Counted from the stretch's first letter, positions 25,857 through 36,058 are shown. The stretch: DNA of 64,000 nucleotides from Rossellomorea sp. y25 (GCF_038049935.1 NZ_CP145886.1:2860501-2924500), one strand, 5' to 3'. Notes: a model not told the origin generated them from the letters alone. Made by a program: numbers and translations.

Positions 25857-26816
25857 CTAGGTAAAATAATGATAGATTCCATCATCCATTTCTTTCTTTA
25901 TGTAGTGAAGGGATTCCAGGTAGTCTAATTGTCCGATTGTTTCAGATAGTGTCAGACCAAGTTCTTTTCGATATACGGAAGGGAATAATGTCTTACATAT
26001 GTCGAATACGGTCAGCCGGTTACCATTGATCATTTCCAGAACACCCCGTGCTCTTTCATCCTGTTTCCCTAATCGCCTCGGAATTAACCCGTGAACATCC
26101 TTAATATTGTCCCCATGACCTGTGTAGGCAAGGGAAATGGGAATATCCAATAACTTTTTCAAGGAATCATTGTATTGCAGCAATGGCTTTGAACGCTCGG
26201 TTTCCCCTTCAAACGGTGGTTCAATTAATGGATTAGGGGAAATAGTCGCGAGTATATGATCTCCGGCTATCAAAACACCATCCCTCTCCCGGTAAAAGGA
26301 TAAGTGACTCTGAGCATGTCCTAACGTTTCAATGATCGTCCAATCTTCCATTCCAGGAATGGCGTCCCCTTCTCTTATTTCATTATCTAATTTTCGATTC
26401 CCCATAAATTTCAAAGGACTCTTAAATTTATGAATTGACTGGAGATACTCTTGAGGTAATCCCGATTCGATCCCCAATTGAAGGAAAAAGCGATCATACA
26501 CTTCATGAAAATAGTCATCACGATGCAGCCAAAACTTGTTATACTTGTGCCCAAAAATTTTAACAGAGGGAGAGAACCGATCAAGTAAGCCGGCATGATC
26601 CGGATGATGATGGGTCAAAACGATTTGATCAATATCTTGAGGTGTATACCCCAAAAGGGACAATTGCTCGGTCAGCTGTACCCAGGCCGATTCTGTAAGA
26701 GGCCCTGCATCCACTAAGGTCAAGGCATCCCCTTTCACTAAATAAACATTCACATCCCCTACGGCAAAAGGAGTGGACAGCGTAATTTTTGCGATATTAT
26801 TCACTAAGGTTGTCAT
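25857..26816 (-). CDS. yqjP: MBL-fold metallohydrolase YqjP
   Basis: A 319-residue metallo-beta-lactamase-fold hydrolase. THHHPDHAG gives the metal-binding HxHxDH motif; GHAQSHLSFY and IAGDHIL supply further ligands, and TGHGDNI the last histidine. Part of the YqjP/glyoxalase II-like group; substrate unknown. It is first in the pair with yqjQ and lies divergent from proI. Confidence 0.88.
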   Translation of the reverse strand: MTTLVNNIAKITLSTPFAVGDVNVYLVKGDALTLVDAGPLTESAWVQLTEQLSLLGYTPQDIDQIVLTHHHPDHAGLLDRFSPSVKIFGHKYNKFWLHRDDYFHEVYDRFFLQLGIESGLPQEYLQSIHKFKSPLKFMGNRKLDNEIREGDAIPGMEDWTIIETLGHAQSHLSFYRERDGVLIAGDHILATISPNPLIEPPFEGETERSKPLLQYNDSLKKLLDIPISLAYTGHGDNIKDVHGLIPRRLGKQDERARGVLEMINGNRLTVFDICKTLFPSVYRKELGLTLSETIGQLDYLESLHYIKKEMDDGIYHYFT

Positions 26817-26998
26817 ATTTTCACCACATTCTTCATAATAAAAAGGGGAGGCAGCGAAGATCGGACCGACGTGCCCTTCCCGTCTAGAAATTCATTACTC
26901 TTACGTTAATAGAAAATGAATGACTCTTCATTTAATAGTGTACATTTTTTCCTAACAAATGTCATTTTTAAAATGATTGAATAGACTGAAATAAACAC

Positions 26999-27027
26999 TT
27001 GACAAATAAGCTATCTTTCTATGATAA
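26999..27027 (+). promoter_or_regulatory. Promoter of the proI T-box leader
   Basis: TTGACA (26999-27004) is followed after 17 bases by TGATAA (27022-27027). A perfect TATAAT at 27033-27038 lacks a good -35. Transcription would start about 50 bases before the leader structure. The rest of 26817-26998 holds nothing recognised. Confidence 0.5.
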
Positions 27028-27083
27028 TCACCTATAATATACGTCTACTATCGGTAAATCATTTTACATAACACTAAAAGAAA

Positions 27084-27325
27084 AAGCGATGATAAAGACT
27101 AGTAATGAATAGATGATGTCAGAGATCGGTGCCCACCGGCTGAAAGGCACCGTCATCCCCTCTATTTGTGAACCTGCCTTTTGAGCGTCTTAAAGCAGAA
27201 CGTTTTTCCAGCGTTACATGGAAGTGAAGTGTGTTCATTTCGTCCATTGGAATGAACAAAACAAGGTGGTACCACGGAAGCAGACCCTTTCGTCCTTTAT
27301 GGATGAGAGGGTCTGTTTTTTTTTT
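27084..27325 (+). ncRNA. Proline-specific T-box riboswitch
   Basis: The leader begins with stem I near 27084, contains AAGGTGGTACCACGG (27263-27277), the T-box core that pairs with uncharged tRNA, and ends in a terminator: CAGACCCT (27281-27288) with AGGGTCTG (27308-27315) and a ten-T run. In the specifier region GAACCTGCC, the codon CCT (27173-27175) reads proline, fitting proI downstream. Uncharged tRNA-Pro should favour antitermination and proline synthesis. Confidence 0.9.
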
Positions 27326-27349
27326 CAAAAATGGAGGAGGAATGAACGA

Positions 27350-28159
27350 ATGAAGACATTGTTTATTGGAGCAGGATCGATGGCTTACGCTTTAATGAGT
27401 GGAGCACTGAAATCAGGGGTCCTGAAGAATGAAAAAGTGCATGTTACCAATCGGGCCAACCAAGAGCGATTAAACGAAATCGTGCACGAATTCGGTGTGC
27501 GTCATGTAGAACATGATTCACCATACGACGTCGTCATTCTGGCCATGAAACCAAAAGACTTTCATGAGGCTGCAGATTCTATTAAGACCCACCTTTCAAG
27601 GAATACGATGGTCATTTCAGTTTTAGCAGGGATCACCATGGAACATATTAGCGACAAACTCACCTTTAACGGAGCCATTGCAAGAGCCATGCCCAATACG
27701 AGTGCTGCCATGGGAAAATCAGCTACGGCAGTATCGTTCAACCGGAACCTTTCTGACTCCCAGAAAGAATGGACGACAACACTATTTCAATCCGTCGGAA
27801 CAGCAGTGGAAGTAGCGGAAGAACAATTAGACCTTATAACGGCCCTATCAGGCAGCGGTCCTGCTTATATCTACTATGTCGCGGAATTACTTAAGAATGC
27901 GGCAGTAGAGTTAGGTTTGCAGGAGGAACTCGCAAAAAGCCTCGTTAACCAAACGATTGCAGGGGCAAGTGCGATGCTGGAAGAATCCGGATTGGAAGCC
28001 CGGGAATTAAGGAAAAACGTGACCAGTCCAGGTGGAACGACTGAGGCAGGGATCACTAAATTGGAAGACCATCAGGTAAGAGAAGCGTTTTTCCAATGTG
28101 TCTCTTCAGCGAAAAACCGTTCTGAGGTACTTGGTAAAGAATTAAAGAAGCAGTCCTAA
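27350..28159 (+). CDS. proI: Pyrroline-5-carboxylate reductase
   Basis: The enzyme reduces pyrroline-5-carboxylate to proline. The 269-residue protein has the Rossmann motif FIGAGSMAYAL, ARAMPNTSAAMGKS, and the P5CR signature region from SGSGPAYIYY through TSPGGTTEAGI. GGAGGAGG is well spaced from the ATG at 27350; the frame upstream runs into the T-box terminator and is not translated. Control is by the proline T-box, which fits a biosynthetic role. Confidence 0.95.
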   Translation: MKTLFIGAGSMAYALMSGALKSGVLKNEKVHVTNRANQERLNEIVHEFGVRHVEHDSPYDVVILAMKPKDFHEAADSIKTHLSRNTMVISVLAGITMEHISDKLTFNGAIARAMPNTSAAMGKSATAVSFNRNLSDSQKEWTTTLFQSVGTAVEVAEEQLDLITALSGSGPAYIYYVAELLKNAAVELGLQEELAKSLVNQTIAGASAMLEESGLEARELRKNVTSPGGTTEAGITKLEDHQVREAFFQCVSSAKNRSEVLGKELKKQS

Positions 28160-28230
28160 GCTATAACCCACCATGATTCGCAATTTTCATTATTCATTGA
28201 TAAAATCAAAGCAAAAAAGAAGGTCGACAA

Positions 28231-29385
28231 ATGATCCTCCTACTACTTCTACTATGCGCTGTTCTTATTGTCTGGATTTTTATCGGGATGGCTGTGTGGA
28301 GGGGTGTATCTACCATCTCTTCCATTGATGAGCTTTCCCATAGAACAAGTAATGGACCACTCCTATCCGTGATTGTTCCAGCTAGAAATGAAGAAGAAAC
28401 GATTACAGACAGCATTCTATCTCAGCTGCAGCAGGATTATCAACAGATCCAATGGATACTCGTCAATGATCGTTCAACGGACGGGACTACGGAAAGACTC
28501 GAAGAATTAGCCGAAATGGATAGGCGAATCAGCGTAGTTCATATCGACTCACTTGAAAAGGGATGGCTAGGGAAAAATCAGGCATTATATAAAGGGTATC
28601 AGGTATCAGAAGGAGAACTCATCCTTTTCACAGATGCCGACGTCATATTTAACGATCCGAGTATCCTGACAAAAGCAGTGTCCCTGCTTCGAACACAGAA
28701 GCTGGATCACCTGACACTGGCTCCACATATTAAATCACAATCCTTCTGGTTAAAAAGCTTCGTTGCTTTTTTCTTATTCGGTTTTTCTTTTTATAAGAGA
28801 CCTTGGAAAGCAAATGATCCCTCTTCTAAGGTAGGGATGGGCATCGGCGCCTTCAATCTCATCACACGATCGGCTTATGAGGAGATCGGTACTCACGAGG
28901 AGATTAAGCATATGCCCGATGATGATCTGCAACTAGGGGTCCAGCTAAAGAAACACCATAAAAAGCAGTTCTTCCTCATCGCCCTTAATTCTCTAGAAGT
29001 GGAATGGTATCGTTCCTTGAAGGAAGCCTTCAACGGATTGGAAAAAAACACATTTGCGGGTCTGCATTATTCCATGCTTCTCGTTTTGTTTGCCATGTTT
29101 GGGGTCTTCTCCTCTACTGTGCTCCCTTTCTTCACGATTTTTTCAATGGAGCCGGCCATTCGAATCGTGAGTATGTTGATACTGCTTCTCATTGGCATCA
29201 CGTATTTAAAGGTAATAAAGCAAATGACGAAGGAGTCTCCCCTCCTTTTTCTTGCGTTACCTTTCACCGCCATGTTATTTATCTATTCTATCGGACGAGC
29301 TACGTTATTAACCTATAAACGAGGCGGAATCGAATGGCGTGGAACAGTTTATTCGTTTAAGGAACTGAAGCGAAAAAGGAAGTAA
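28231..29385 (+). CDS. Membrane glycosyltransferase, family 2
   Basis: A 384-residue GT2 enzyme with an N-terminal transmembrane helix (LLLLLLCAVLIVWIFIG), a GT-A catalytic domain (SVIVPARNEEETI, NDRSTDGT, FTDADVIF as the DxD), and about three C-terminal helices. It resembles CrtQ-type diaponeurosporenoate glycosyltransferases, but no carotenoid genes are in the window, so lipid or sterol-like acceptors are equally possible. It follows proI by about 70 bases on the same strand. Confidence 0.85.
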   Translation: MILLLLLLCAVLIVWIFIGMAVWRGVSTISSIDELSHRTSNGPLLSVIVPARNEEETITDSILSQLQQDYQQIQWILVNDRSTDGTTERLEELAEMDRRISVVHIDSLEKGWLGKNQALYKGYQVSEGELILFTDADVIFNDPSILTKAVSLLRTQKLDHLTLAPHIKSQSFWLKSFVAFFLFGFSFYKRPWKANDPSSKVGMGIGAFNLITRSAYEEIGTHEEIKHMPDDDLQLGVQLKKHHKKQFFLIALNSLEVEWYRSLKEAFNGLEKNTFAGLHYSMLLVLFAMFGVFSSTVLPFFTIFSMEPAIRIVSMLILLLIGITYLKVIKQMTKESPLLFLALPFTAMLFIYSIGRATLLTYKRGGIEWRGTVYSFKELKRKRK

Positions 29386-29483
29386 AGCACATTTCTTTCC
29401 GAACAAAAAAGGTGTTGTTATAATTCATGTGTAGCACTATTTAGCAACCCGAAATAAATACCACGTCATGGAAGGTGATTAAA

Positions 29484-30500
29484 ATGAACGCAAAGCTATT
29501 TCAACCATATTCGCTTAAAGATGTAGAACTGAAGAATCGAATTGTAATGGCACCTATGTGCATGTATTCTTCCCATAACGAAGATGGAAAAGTCGAAAAC
29601 TGGCATCGTACTCACTATACAAGCCGTGCAGTGGGTGGCGTCGGGCTCATCATTCAGGAAGCTACAGCTGTCACGCCCCAAGGAAGAATCTCCCCCCAAG
29701 ATTTAGGGATTTGGGATGACGAACATATCGAAGGATTAAAAGAGTTAGTGGGCCTGATTAAGGAACAGGGCGCAAAGACCGGCATCCAGCTTGCTCACGC
29801 AGGAAGAAAAGCCGTCCTTGAAGGAGACATCCTTGCCCCATCTGCGATTCCATTTAATGAAGAGATGAAAACGCCCGTTGAAATGACGGCGAATGATATT
29901 AAAAAGACCATAACGGCATTCATCAAAGGTGCAGAAAGAGCGAAGAAAGCGGGATTTGATGTGATTGAAATTCATGGGGCACATGGATACCTCATCAACG
30001 AATTCCTGTCTCCGCTATCCAATAAACGTACCGACGAATACGGCGGATCAGCAGAAAACCGCTACCGCTTCCTTCATGAAGTCATTGATGGAATTCAACA
30101 AGTGTGGGACGGACCTCTCCTTGTTCGTGTTTCTGCCAAAGATTATCATGAAGAAGGATTGGACGTAGAAGACTATGTTGTGTTCGCCCAATGGATGAAA
30201 GAACAAGGAGTCGATTTAATCGACGTAAGCTCCGGTGCTCTTGTACCTGCGCGAATTCCAGTGTTCCCGGGCTATCAGGTGAAACTTGCCGAGACCATAA
30301 AAAAAGAAGCGAAGATCGATACAGGTGCAGTCGGACTGATTACAACAGGTATACAAGCCGAAGAAATTCTGCAAAACGAGCGTGCTGACCTCGTCTTACT
30401 TGCTCGTGAATTGCTTCGTGACCCATACTGGGCAAGAACGGCAGCCAAAGAGTTGGGTGTTGAGATTGAGGCGCCTAAGCAGTATGATCGCGGCTGGTAA
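29484..30500 (+). CDS. namA: NADPH dehydrogenase (old yellow enzyme) NamA/YqjM
   Basis: An FMN enzyme reducing enones, nitroaromatics and related electrophiles. The 338-residue protein equals YqjM in length, with MAPMCMYSS carrying the redox-tuning Cys and Tyr, [26 protein letters not shown] and the C-terminal YDRGW. GGAAGGTGA is well spaced from the ATG at 29484; a GTG three codons upstream overlaps it. A perfect terminator follows. Confidence 0.95.
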   Translation: MNAKLFQPYSLKDVELKNRIVMAPMCMYSSHNEDGKVENWHRTHYTSRAVGGVGLIIQEATAVTPQGRISPQDLGIWDDEHIEGLKELVGLIKEQGAKTGIQLAHAGRKAVLEGDILAPSAIPFNEEMKTPVEMTANDIKKTITAFIKGAERAKKAGFDVIEIHGAHGYLINEFLSPLSNKRTDEYGGSAENRYRFLHEVIDGIQQVWDGPLLVRVSAKDYHEEGLDVEDYVVFAQWMKEQGVDLIDVSSGALVPARIPVFPGYQVKLAETIKKEAKIDTGAVGLITTGIQAEEILQNERADLVLLARELLRDPYWARTAAKELGVEIEAPKQYDRGW

Positions 30501-30523
30501 GAAATGTTTTGTCAGACTTAATA

Positions 30524-30557
30524 AGAGAGTTGCATGCCGCCGGGCATGCAACTCTCT
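30524..30557. terminator. Bidirectional terminator after namA
   Basis: AGAGAGTTGCATGCC pairs perfectly with GGCATGCAACTCTCT around a four-base loop, then TTTTC. It serves namA and probably the convergent GNAT gene. Confidence 0.88.
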
Positions 30558-30560
30558 TTT

Positions 30561-31316
30561 CTATTCATACACTTTTTGGACCTCATACCTGAACCCTAAA
30601 TAACGGTAGTTTTGTTTTTGATACATCAATCTCGGTGTATCTTCCCCATCCGCTACCAATATCACGGTCTTATCAGGGAATTGCTTCATCACAAATTGTT
30701 GAAGCCTTGCACCTATCCCCTTTTTTTGAAACGATTCATGAACCATCAGTCCATCGATTTCTGCTGTATGATCTTCAATGATCACATCCACGGATCCTGC
30801 CGGGGTCCCCTTATAGAAAGCGAGGAGATGCATCAAACGGGGATTTTGGAAATTCCTCTTATGCATGTCGACCTTTTGATTTGCAAAGGCTTCACCATAC
30901 TCTAAATCCTGACTATATTGAAATGCCAGGTACGCATCCAATTCACTGTCGGTCACCGCTTTCACTTCAATATCAGAATTATCGTCTATAGAAGGAAATT
31001 GACCAGTTTCTATACTGTATAGTTCATTAAATCCTGATTCATATCCTTCACGTGTAAAATAATCCATTAATTCCTCTGTTAGTTTTGTATCCTGGGGAAA
31101 ATAAAATTTCACATGCTTTTGCCCCTTTGATTGATGAAATTCTCTTAAAAAGTGAGCAGCCTCTTTAAATTCAGCCAACGTTGGATGTTTTTTGAATTCA
31201 AGAAAATTACTATCATACCTTGTTAACATTTCTGGAAAATGAATATGTTTATAGAGATCATTCTCTCCTATTTCATGTCCTGGATTATAGATATGCTCAA
31301 ATGTGATTTCCTTCAT
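30561..31316 (-). CDS. GNAT-family N-acetyltransferase
   Basis: A 251-residue protein with a C-terminal GNAT domain: AEIDGLMVHESFQKKGIGARLQQFV is the acetyl-CoA-binding segment (Q/R-x2-G-x-G/A type QKKGIGA). The N-terminal half is a degenerate second GNAT-like domain or substrate module (FLREFHQSKGQKHVKFYFP). Substrate unknown. It lies upstream of namA's terminator and next to a histidine phosphatase gene. Confidence 0.85.
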   Translation of the reverse strand: MKEITFEHIYNPGHEIGENDLYKHIHFPEMLTRYDSNFLEFKKHPTLAEFKEAAHFLREFHQSKGQKHVKFYFPQDTKLTEELMDYFTREGYESGFNELYSIETGQFPSIDDNSDIEVKAVTDSELDAYLAFQYSQDLEYGEAFANQKVDMHKRNFQNPRLMHLLAFYKGTPAGSVDVIIEDHTAEIDGLMVHESFQKKGIGARLQQFVMKQFPDKTVILVADGEDTPRLMYQKQNYRYLGFRYEVQKVYE

Positions 31317-31342
31317 TCGTACTCCCCTTTTCCTCTATGAAC

Positions 31343-31882
31343 TTACTCCCAGATCCGTTGAACAATTGCCCCGTCTTCTTCGACTTTTACTACATACACA
31401 TCAGGATTGGAAAGGGCGAACAGCTCATCATATCCGTATTTCTCATCAAACAACCTCAAAAGCAGCGTGGTTAAGTTTCCATGACTCACGCAAACAACAT
31501 GATCTTCTTCTTTTTCTAAAACGTCTTCTATAAATGACCTTGCTCTCTCCGTTGCCTGATCATTCGACTCTCCGCCTGGTAACGCAAGGGAAAAATCCTC
31601 AAAACTGTCTTTTAATTTTTCCATCCAATCAGGAAGATCCTGATCACTTAATATTCTTTCTCCTAAACGTTCATCTTCCTTTATGGTTAGTCCCGACTGA
31701 CTTGCAAAGGGAGCGATTGTTTCAATGGCTCTCACAAAAGGACTGGAATAAATCGCTTGAATGGTTCGTTTTTTTAAAAAAGCAGCCAGTTGGTTCGCTT
31801 GATTTTCCCCTGTTTCCGTTAAAGGCGCATGAAACGGCTGCCCTTCCGCTTTCGCGTGACGTACGATATAAATCGTCTTCAT
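31343..31882 (-). CDS. Histidine phosphatase family protein
   Basis: A 179-residue phosphoglycerate mutase-like phosphatase: YIVRHAKAEG carries the RH catalytic histidine, SSPFVRAIETI the second arginine region, and CVSHGNLTT the second histidine. Substrates in this family range from sugar phosphates to nucleotides, and none can be inferred here. It follows rnz by 13 bases on the minus strand. Confidence 0.88.
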   Translation of the reverse strand: MKTIYIVRHAKAEGQPFHAPLTETGENQANQLAAFLKKRTIQAIYSSPFVRAIETIAPFASQSGLTIKEDERLGERILSDQDLPDWMEKLKDSFEDFSLALPGGESNDQATERARSFIEDVLEKEEDHVVCVSHGNLTTLLLRLFDEKYGYDELFALSNPDVYVVKVEEDGAIVQRIWE

Positions 31883-31895
31883 CCCTTCCCCCCCC

Positions 31896-32831
31896 CTACT
31901 TCTTTAAAGGTATGACATATTCCATAAAATCCCTGGCTATATACGTATCGGGAAACACGTCCCTTGCTTCCCTCTCCAACTCTTCCCATGACTCTTTTGC
32001 ATATCGAGAGGAAATATGGGTTAAAAACAGCAATTTAGCCCCTGCATCTGAAGCTGTCTCTGCTGCTTGCTTTGTCGTCGAATGGAAATACTCACGGGCC
32101 ATTTCCTCCTGATCACGATTGAAGGTCGCTTCATGAATGAGTACATCTGCTGACCTTCCTAAATCGACAGCACTCGAACAAACCCTGGTGTCTCCAAGAA
32201 TCGTGACAACCCGTCCTGGAATCGAATGTCCAAGAAAGTCCTCTCCATTAAGTTCAGTGCCGTCTTCCAGCTTTACGGATTCACCCAATTTCAATTGCCT
32301 GTAGACGGGTCCAGGTTGAATACCTCTTTCCTTTAATTGATCAACTTGAAGAACACCCGGTTTATCTTTTTCAACCACACGGTATCCGAAGGTAGGCAAG
32401 GCATGATCCAGCTCCTTCGCCTCTACGAAAAATCCTTCATCTTCAAAGACGGTCCCTTCTTCGATCTCGATCACTTCAAGGGGATATAGTAGATGCGTCC
32501 GGCTGACTGATAGAGACACGTGGATATACTCCTTGATTCCCTTGGGTCCATACACCGTAAGCCGGGACTCTCCACCTTGAAAGGAGCGGCTGCCTAATAA
32601 TCCTGGCAACCCATAAATATGATCCCCGTGTAAGTGGGTGATGAAAATCTTCTCTATTCTTCTTGGTTTCAAGCTAGTATGTAAAATTTGATGCTGCGTT
32701 GCTTCCCCACAATCAAAAAGCCAGACCGCACCGCGTTCTTCTAATAATTTCAAAGCAATACTGGTTACATTTCGGAGTTTAGCGGGTACTCCTGCCCCAG
32801 TTCCTAAAAATAATAGTTCCAACTTATTCAC
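31896..32831 (-). CDS. rnz: Ribonuclease Z
   Basis: RNase Z cleaves tRNA precursors without encoded CCA at the 3' side of the discriminator base. The 311-residue protein shows [30 protein letters not shown] (HxHxDH zinc site), GDTRVC and HEATF, and a C-terminal LTHISSRY. Length is typical of short-form bacterial RNase Z. In B. subtilis rnz adjoins zwf, as here, on opposite strands. Confidence 0.95.
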   Translation of the reverse strand: MNKLELLFLGTGAGVPAKLRNVTSIALKLLEERGAVWLFDCGEATQHQILHTSLKPRRIEKIFITHLHGDHIYGLPGLLGSRSFQGGESRLTVYGPKGIKEYIHVSLSVSRTHLLYPLEVIEIEEGTVFEDEGFFVEAKELDHALPTFGYRVVEKDKPGVLQVDQLKERGIQPGPVYRQLKLGESVKLEDGTELNGEDFLGHSIPGRVVTILGDTRVCSSAVDLGRSADVLIHEATFNRDQEEMAREYFHSTTKQAAETASDAGAKLLFLTHISSRYAKESWEELEREARDVFPDTYIARDFMEYVIPLKK

Positions 32832-33136
32832 TCCTAAAATGAGCTATGCTGCCTTTATTTTAGCACATCCTACGCTTATTTACCTTTTCCTTCCCAAGAG
32901 AATGGGGGATTATTATGCTCAGTTAAACAATTGGGTTATAAGAATGAGAATTAAAGCCAACATAATGACGAAGATGTTTGTTCATAAAACGCTTTCATTT
33001 CTCCCATCAGAAAAGTCATCAGCATATAATTTGCTAATTGAACCATAAGTCTTTAAAATTAAGTAATTGTATAGGATATTAAATAAGAAGACATACATTA
33101 AAAATGCTAGCAACAAGATAAAGTGAGGTCATGACA
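32832..33136. other. rnz-zwf divergent intergenic region
   Basis: About 300 bases separating two divergent genes. It is AT-rich and contains no repeat, structured leader or convincing small gene that I can see; a 69-codon plus-strand frame has poor features. Promoters for both genes must lie here, but I cannot assign them with confidence. Confidence 0.4.
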
Positions 33137-34639
33137 TTGAATAATTCAACTACACCATCATCTCTCATTACGATTTTTGGGGCGACTGGTGATTTAGCAA
33201 AAAGAAAGCTTTATCCATCTCTTTATCACTTGTTCCGTAAAGGGAAAATCTCAAAGCGTTTTGCCGTTGTAGGGGTAGCTCGACGTGAATGGTCGAATGA
33301 AGAGTTTCAGGAACATGTAAAAACATCGGTACATAAAGCGTTAGGCAGCAACGAAAACATAGATGAGTTCGTCTCTCATTTCTACTATCAGCCGAATGAT
33401 GTTTCAAACAGCGATTCTTACAAAGCGTTGAAGAATCTTTCTGATGAGCTGGATGAAACGTATGAACTAGAAGGGAATCGCATTTTCTACTTAGCGATGG
33501 CTCCTGAATTCTTCGGTACGATTACAGAACAGCTGAAGAATCAAGGTGTAACCGATACAAAAGGTTTCCAGCGACTTGTCATTGAAAAACCATTCGGTCA
33601 CGACCTCCCTTCAGCCGAAAAACTGAACAGCCAAATCAGGGAATCATTCTCTGAGGACCAAATTTACCGTATCGACCACTATCTTGGGAAAGAAATGGTT
33701 CAGAACATCGAAGTCATCCGTTTCGCCAATGCGATGTTTGAACCCCTATGGAATAATCGTTACATCTCTAACATCCAGGTCACTTCCTCCGAAGAGCTGG
33801 GTGTTGAAGATCGTGGACGCTATTACGAAAAAAGTGGGGCTCTCCGCGATATGGTTCAAAACCATCTGCTTCAAATGGTTGCTTTACTTGCCATGGAGCC
33901 TCCGATCAAATTGACGACAGACGAAATCCGCAGCGAGAAAGTCCGTGTATTACGATCCCTGCGTCCGTTTGAACATGAAGAAGTGAAAGATTATTTCGTT
34001 CGAGGTCAATATGGTTCTGGAACAACCGGTAATCAGGATCTGCCAGGTTATCGCGAAGCAGACAACGTTGATGATCAATCCAATACCGAGACTTATGTTG
34101 CAGGAAAACTGATGATCGATAACTTCCGTTGGGCTGGGGTTCCGTTCTATATCCGCACAGGAAAGAGAATGGAAACAAAGTCAACGAAAATCGTCATTCA
34201 ATTCAAAGATATTCCAATGAACCTGTATTACAATCCGGACAAGCCACTGGCACCGAATTTATTGGTGATTCACATTCAGCCTGAAGAAGGAATTACTCTG
34301 CACCTAAACGTGAAAAAATCCGGACAAAACATTGAAACGACTCCAGTAAAACTAAACTTTGCCAACACCAGTGTAGACGGGATGAACACGCCGGAAGCAT
34401 ACGAAAAGCTTCTATTCGATTGCCTGCGCGGGGATGCAACCAACTTCACTCATTGGGATGAAGTAAAGCTGTCCTGGGCATTCGTCGATAAGATCTCTGA
34501 AGTATGGGAACAAACGCGTGATGGAGAATTCCCGAACTACGAAGCAGGATCAATGGGTCCGAAAGCAGCCGACAACCTGCTGGCTAAAGATGGCTTCTAC
34601 TGGTGGCCAATTGCGAATCTAGACGTAGACCAATGCTAA
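33137..34639 (+). CDS. zwf: Glucose-6-phosphate 1-dehydrogenase
   Basis: First step of the oxidative pentose phosphate pathway, making NADPH. The roughly 500-residue protein has FGATGDLAKRKLYPSL (coenzyme site), VIEKPFGHDL, and the active-site RIDHYLGKEMVQN. TTG at 33137 has GAGG eight bases upstream; ATG at 33131 is only two bases from it, so TTG is slightly preferred. gndA, the third enzyme of the pathway, lies 3.2 kb downstream on the other strand. Confidence 0.95.
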   Translation: MNNSTTPSSLITIFGATGDLAKRKLYPSLYHLFRKGKISKRFAVVGVARREWSNEEFQEHVKTSVHKALGSNENIDEFVSHFYYQPNDVSNSDSYKALKNLSDELDETYELEGNRIFYLAMAPEFFGTITEQLKNQGVTDTKGFQRLVIEKPFGHDLPSAEKLNSQIRESFSEDQIYRIDHYLGKEMVQNIEVIRFANAMFEPLWNNRYISNIQVTSSEELGVEDRGRYYEKSGALRDMVQNHLLQMVALLAMEPPIKLTTDEIRSEKVRVLRSLRPFEHEEVKDYFVRGQYGSGTTGNQDLPGYREADNVDDQSNTETYVAGKLMIDNFRWAGVPFYIRTGKRMETKSTKIVIQFKDIPMNLYYNPDKPLAPNLLVIHIQPEEGITLHLNVKKSGQNIETTPVKLNFANTSVDGMNTPEAYEKLLFDCLRGDATNFTHWDEVKLSWAFVDKISEVWEQTRDGEFPNYEAGSMGPKAADNLLAKDGFYWWPIANLDVDQC

Positions 34640-34655
34640 GGAAGGTGTGGAAACA

Positions 34656-35276
34656 ATGAAAATTTATGATGTAACAGCTCCAATCTTTAACGGAATGCCG
34701 GTTTATAAGAACAAACCGGAAAAACAACCTACCATCGACACAAATACGAATGGTCATGTAACAGAGTCCCGCATCTCAATGGATGTTCATACAGGAACAC
34801 ATGTTGATGCTCCACTTCACATGATCAACGACGGTGAAACAATCGAAACCATCGATATCGAACAGCTCGTTCGTCCTGTAAAAGTTTTTGATTTAACAAA
34901 GGTCGATGAGAAAATCAGTCTTAAAGATATCGAAGAATTAGATATTGAAGAAAATGACTTCATTCTCTTCAAAACGAAGAATTCATGGGATACCGAATTC
35001 AACTTTGAATTCATTTATGTGGCAGAAGATGCAGCAGCGCACCTTGCAGACAAGAAAATCTCAGGTGTTGGAATCGACGCTCTGGGTATTGAAAGAGCAC
35101 AGGAAGGCCACCCCACTCACCGCAGCTTAATGGGAAGCGGCGTTATCATCATGGAGGGACTTCAACTGAAAGACATTGAAGCAGGCCAATACTTCATGGT
35201 TGCCGCTCCACTTAAAATCGAAAACACCGATGCGTCACCTGCACGTGTGTTGTTATTTGATGAATTGATTGGCTGA
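34656..35276 (+). CDS. Cyclase-family metal hydrolase (kynurenine formamidase-like)
   Basis: A 206-residue protein of the cyclase/KynB family. MDVHTGTHVDAPLHMI is the HxGTHxDxPxH zinc site. YDVTAPIFNGMPVY opens it. The family includes kynurenine formamidase and isatin hydrolase; no tryptophan-degradation genes are near. It starts 16 bases after zwf, so the two are co-transcribed. The frame extends four codons upstream, but GGAAGG favours the ATG at 34656. Confidence 0.88.
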   Translation: MKIYDVTAPIFNGMPVYKNKPEKQPTIDTNTNGHVTESRISMDVHTGTHVDAPLHMINDGETIETIDIEQLVRPVKVFDLTKVDEKISLKDIEELDIEENDFILFKTKNSWDTEFNFEFIYVAEDAAAHLADKKISGVGIDALGIERAQEGHPTHRSLMGSGVIIMEGLQLKDIEAGQYFMVAAPLKIENTDASPARVLLFDELIG

Positions 35277-35287
35277 AATCCGAAAAT

Positions 35288-35318
35288 GACTCCCTAGTAT
35301 ACTAGGGAGTCGTTTTTT
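35288..35318 (+). terminator. Terminator of zwf-cyclase operon
   Basis: GACTCCCTAG (35288-35297) pairs with CTAGGGAGTC (35302-35311) around TATA, then seven T residues. Confidence 0.92.
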
Positions 35319-35400
35319 TGATTTGTTAAGAAGTATGCCTATTTTCTCTGCGAAATCACACTTTACACATAGCATTCTTATTAAATTGTTAATTCAAAAC

Positions 35401-35961
35401 TCATATACTATAAGAAACATTAATAATCTTCCCAATGACATTCTGGACTTCATCCGAATGTGTGATGACAAATAAATGATCGGCTTCCCCTTCAACAGGT
35501 GCCGCTACATCCTTGAAGTAACAGTCAGTCTGCTGACGGTTCAGCACTTCTTCAAAAGTAGTAGCGTTCCTGAAGATGGTTGTACTCCGCTCACTGTTTG
35601 CTACTCTGGCTTGAAGAACCCGTTCGGCGATATCCAAATGGACGAGGATCGTAATCAATCCCTTCTGATTGAAATGCTCCAACAGCTTCAACCGTCCACT
35701 GCGGCTCAGATTCGAATTACAAAGAATGAGATGGTGTGATGTCTCATTCATGGCATAATCCACAATCGTTTGACTGATGGCATATTTGAGCGCATTTGGT
35801 CCTTCCATTGGAAGCAGGCTCCTATAAAAGGTGTTGATGAATTCAGCATGATTATCCTGGTCGATTACAACGGAATTCAACAATTGTTCTTCCAGACTCT
35901 TGGCAAAGGTTGTTTTTCCGCTATGGGTTTTACCGACGGTCATGATGACTAATCTTGTCAT
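35401..35961 (-). CDS. P-loop kinase-like AAA ATPase
   Basis: A 186-residue small P-loop protein. Walker A is GKTHSGKTTF; VVIDQDNHAEF lies where a substrate-binding Asp is expected, and LARVANSE-like residues (ERVLQARVANSERS) form a lid. It resembles small-molecule or nucleic-acid end kinases of the zeta-toxin/AAA_33 type, but no antitoxin gene is adjacent. Function unknown; isolated gene. Confidence 0.75.
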   Translation of the reverse strand: MTRLVIMTVGKTHSGKTTFAKSLEEQLLNSVVIDQDNHAEFINTFYRSLLPMEGPNALKYAISQTIVDYAMNETSHHLILCNSNLSRSGRLKLLEHFNQKGLITILVHLDIAERVLQARVANSERSTTIFRNATTFEEVLNRQQTDCYFKDVAAPVEGEADHLFVITHSDEVQNVIGKIINVSYSI

Positions 35962-36058
35962 GAATGGACCTCCAATTCATAGTTTAAACTCAATCTATAG
36001 ATTCTCTTTTATCTTAGATATATAGTTTCTTAATGTTTCCTTTGTAAATCCTTGTGCT

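Noticed and set aside
32839..33048. 69-codon plus-strand frame between rnz and zwf
   Set aside because: It begins in the rnz ribosome binding region on the other strand, and shows neither a ribosome binding site nor family features.
35401..35961. Zeta-type toxin of a toxin-antitoxin pair
   Set aside because: A P-loop is present, but no small antitoxin gene is adjacent and the length and motifs are not specific.
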